Shown in pieces: positions 7,140 through 8,093 of a DNA stretch of 8,093 nucleotides; the first letter of the stretch is position 1; every line of letters starts with the position of its first letter. The translations under genes were made by a program, and so were the position numbers. The DNA lies in assembly GCA_024711415.1 (NCBI GenBank), contig JANJSW010000203.1:1-8093 (forward strand), in the 5' to 3' direction. Origin of the DNA: Thermomonas sp. (GTDB lineage Bacteria; Pseudomonadota; Gammaproteobacteria; Xanthomonadales; Xanthomonadaceae). The notes below the pieces were generated by a model. The model was not told the origin of the DNA. It did not search any database and saw only the letters and a program-made list of their open reading frames with translations.

Positions 7140-7793
7140 TCAGTGCACCGCCTGCGCCGGATCGACCAGGCCGTACTGGCCCACCAGCCGCGCCAGCGCG
7201 ATGTTGTCCTGGATGCCGAGCTTCTCGAACAGCCGGGTCTTGTGGGTGTTCACGGTTTTCGCGCTCAGGCTGAGCTGGCGGGCGATGGTTTCCTGCCGCA
7301 GGCCCTGGTTCAGCAGCAGCGCGACTTCCAGTTCACGCGGCGTCAGCGTGTCGAACGGCGAGGCGGTGTCGCCGTGCAGGCCGGCCAGCGCCAGGCCCTG
7401 CGCGATCGAGCTGGCCAGGTATTTCCGGCCGCGCGCCACGTCGCGCACCGCGCGCAGCAGTTCGGAAGCATCGCTGGCCTTGCCGACGTAACCGAAGGCG
7501 CCCGCCTCCAGCAGCCGGCGCGGCATCGGCCCGTCTTCCAGCACCGACACCGCGATGACCCGCGTGCCGTACTCGCCGCGCACGATGCGCTCGGTCAGCT
7601 CCAGCCCGCTCAAGCCCGGCAGGTGCAGGTCGCACAGCACCACGTCCGGCCTGAGCTTGCGGATCTGCGGCAGCGCCGCCTCTGCACTGTCGGCCTCGCC
7701 CACCACCTCGATGTCGCCCTCCCCGCCCAGGATCAGGCGGAACCCGGCGCGCACCAGCGCGTGGTCGTCGACGATGAACACCCTGATCCCCAT
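7140..7793 (-). CDS. LuxR/NarL-family response regulator, GacA/UvrY-like
   Basis: A 217-residue two-domain regulator. The receiver domain (1 to about 120) has the acidic pair D9-D10 (FIVDDHALVRAG), the phospho-acceptor D55 (VVLCDLHLPG), S83 and K105 (YVGKA). After a short linker, the LuxR-type helix-turn-helix (about 150-212) reads LTPRELEVALLLNQG, then SAKTVNTHKTRLFEKLGI. The sequence and length resemble UvrY/GacA, which activate small regulatory RNAs, but many similar regulators exist, so targets cannot be named. The start ATG 7793-7791 is supported by GGGGAG 7 bases upstream; an alternative upstream start in the same frame (7838) adds 15 poorly conserved residues. It lies downstream of, and on the same strand as, a probable hybrid kinase, 78 bases away, so phosphorelay from that kinase is likely. 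It converges with rne. Confidence 0.93.
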   Translation of the reverse strand: MGIRVFIVDDHALVRAGFRLILGGEGDIEVVGEADSAEAALPQIRKLRPDVVLCDLHLPGLSGLELTERIVRGEYGTRVIAVSVLEDGPMPRRLLEAGAFGYVGKASDASELLRAVRDVARGRKYLASSIAQGLALAGLHGDTASPFDTLTPRELEVALLLNQGLRQETIARQLSLSAKTVNTHKTRLFEKLGIQDNIALARLVGQYGLVDPAQAVH

Positions 7794-7800
7794 GACGGCT

Positions 7801-7806
7801 CTCCCC
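7801..7806 (-). promoter_or_regulatory. Shine-Dalgarno of the response regulator gene
   Basis: On the minus strand GGGGAG lies 7 bases before ATG 7793-7791, which supports this start over the frame's upstream start at 7838. Confidence 0.75.
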
Positions 7807-7820
7807 GATCCGATGGGCAC

Positions 7821-7849
7821 AAGGTAGCGCCCCGCCACGCCCCGGCCAA
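7821..7849 (-). promoter_or_regulatory. Weak candidate promoter for the response regulator gene
   Basis: In the 78-base gap after the kinase gene, the minus strand reads TTGGCC (7849-7844), a 17-base spacer, then TACCTT (7826-7821). The -35 matches 4 of 6 and the -10 only 3 of 6. It could give the regulator its own transcription start besides read-through from the kinase gene. Low confidence. Confidence 0.3.
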
Positions 7850-7871
7850 GCAGGATTTGGCGCGATCGCGG

Positions 7872-8093
7872 CTAGGAATAATCCGACCCGCGCGCCGCCA
7901 GCATCCGGTCCAGCACCGACTTCAGCGCCAGCGGACGCAGCGGTTTCATCAGCAGCGGCAGGCCGGCTTCCTGCGCGGCACTGCGCACGGCGCCGGTCTG
8001 GTCTGCGCTGAGGATCAGGCAGGGTGCGGCCGCGAAGGCCGCGGACAGGCGGCCATGCAGCGCCACGCCATCGTCGCCATCGTCGAGGTGGTA
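7872..8093 (-). CDS. C-terminal receiver domain, probably of a hybrid histidine kinase (partial)
   Basis: The reading frame is open from the right edge to a TAG at 7872-7874, giving the last 73 residues of a protein. They are the second half of a receiver domain: YHLDDGDDGVALHGRL at the edge (a phospho-acceptor Asp would normally sit just before this YHL, outside the window), the LILSAD strand with the conserved Ser, and LLMKPLRPLALKSVLDRML with the conserved Lys-Pro at residues 50-51. The DYHL-type edge and the MKP-LxPxALxxxL ending are typical of receivers at the end of hybrid sensor kinases, including the NahK/ErcS' type common in Xanthomonadaceae. The kinase part is not visible, so a stand-alone receiver cannot be excluded. 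It lies just upstream of, and on the same strand as, the LuxR-type regulator. Confidence 0.8.
   Translation of the reverse strand, partial: YHLDDGDDGVALHGRLSAAFAAAPCLILSADQTGAVRSAAQEAGLPLLMKPLRPLALKSVLDRMLAARGSDYS

Overview
The window is very GC-rich. Its gene set and protein sequences fit a gammaproteobacterium of the Xanthomonadaceae/Lysobacteraceae type (Lysobacter, Luteimonas, Thermomonas, Pseudoxanthomonas or Xanthomonas relatives). The evidence is a two-domain NfuA, the divergent rluC/rne pair typical of gammaproteobacteria, a DUF6624 secreted protein, and a hybrid-kinase/LuxR-type regulator pair. The genus cannot be fixed from the sequence alone. This is mostly chromosomal housekeeping DNA. 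I see no transposase, integrase, phage gene, tRNA, rRNA or CRISPR array.

Layout from left to right. (1) Minus strand, 1-571: the 5' part of a gene for a single-pass inner-membrane protein with an Ala/Pro-rich periplasmic part, resembling TonB. It follows nfuA (587-1171, minus; Fe-S carrier) after a 15-base gap. (2) Plus strand, 1252-2543: a pterin-4a-carbinolamine dehydratase gene (phhB-like), overlapped by a GTG-started gene for a secreted TPR/DUF6624 protein. (3) Minus strand, 2540-3505: rluC, 23S rRNA pseudouridine synthase, whose 3' end overlaps the DUF6624 gene by 4 bases. (4) 3506-3957: a 452-base gene-free stretch read as the long structured leader of rne, with a good extended -10 promoter at the rluC start codon and several strong hairpins. 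(5) Plus strand, 3958-7032: rne, RNase E, with an intact catalytic half and a long disordered C-terminal half, closed by a textbook terminator at 7056-7088. (6) Minus strand, 7140-7793: a GacA/UvrY-type response regulator. Upstream of it, running off the window's right edge, is the C-terminal receiver domain of what is probably a hybrid histidine kinase.

Functionally, rne and rluC both act on RNA (mRNA decay and rRNA processing; 23S modification) and share one control region. nfuA serves Fe-S delivery. The kinase fragment and regulator probably form one signalling module. The most unusual points are regulatory: the rne leader with a 13-base direct repeat and a possible near-leaderless 29-codon ORF; a possible leaderless nfuA mRNA; and the in-frame UGA-C junction between nfuA and the TonB-like gene. 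I found nothing I can defend as a wholly new system.
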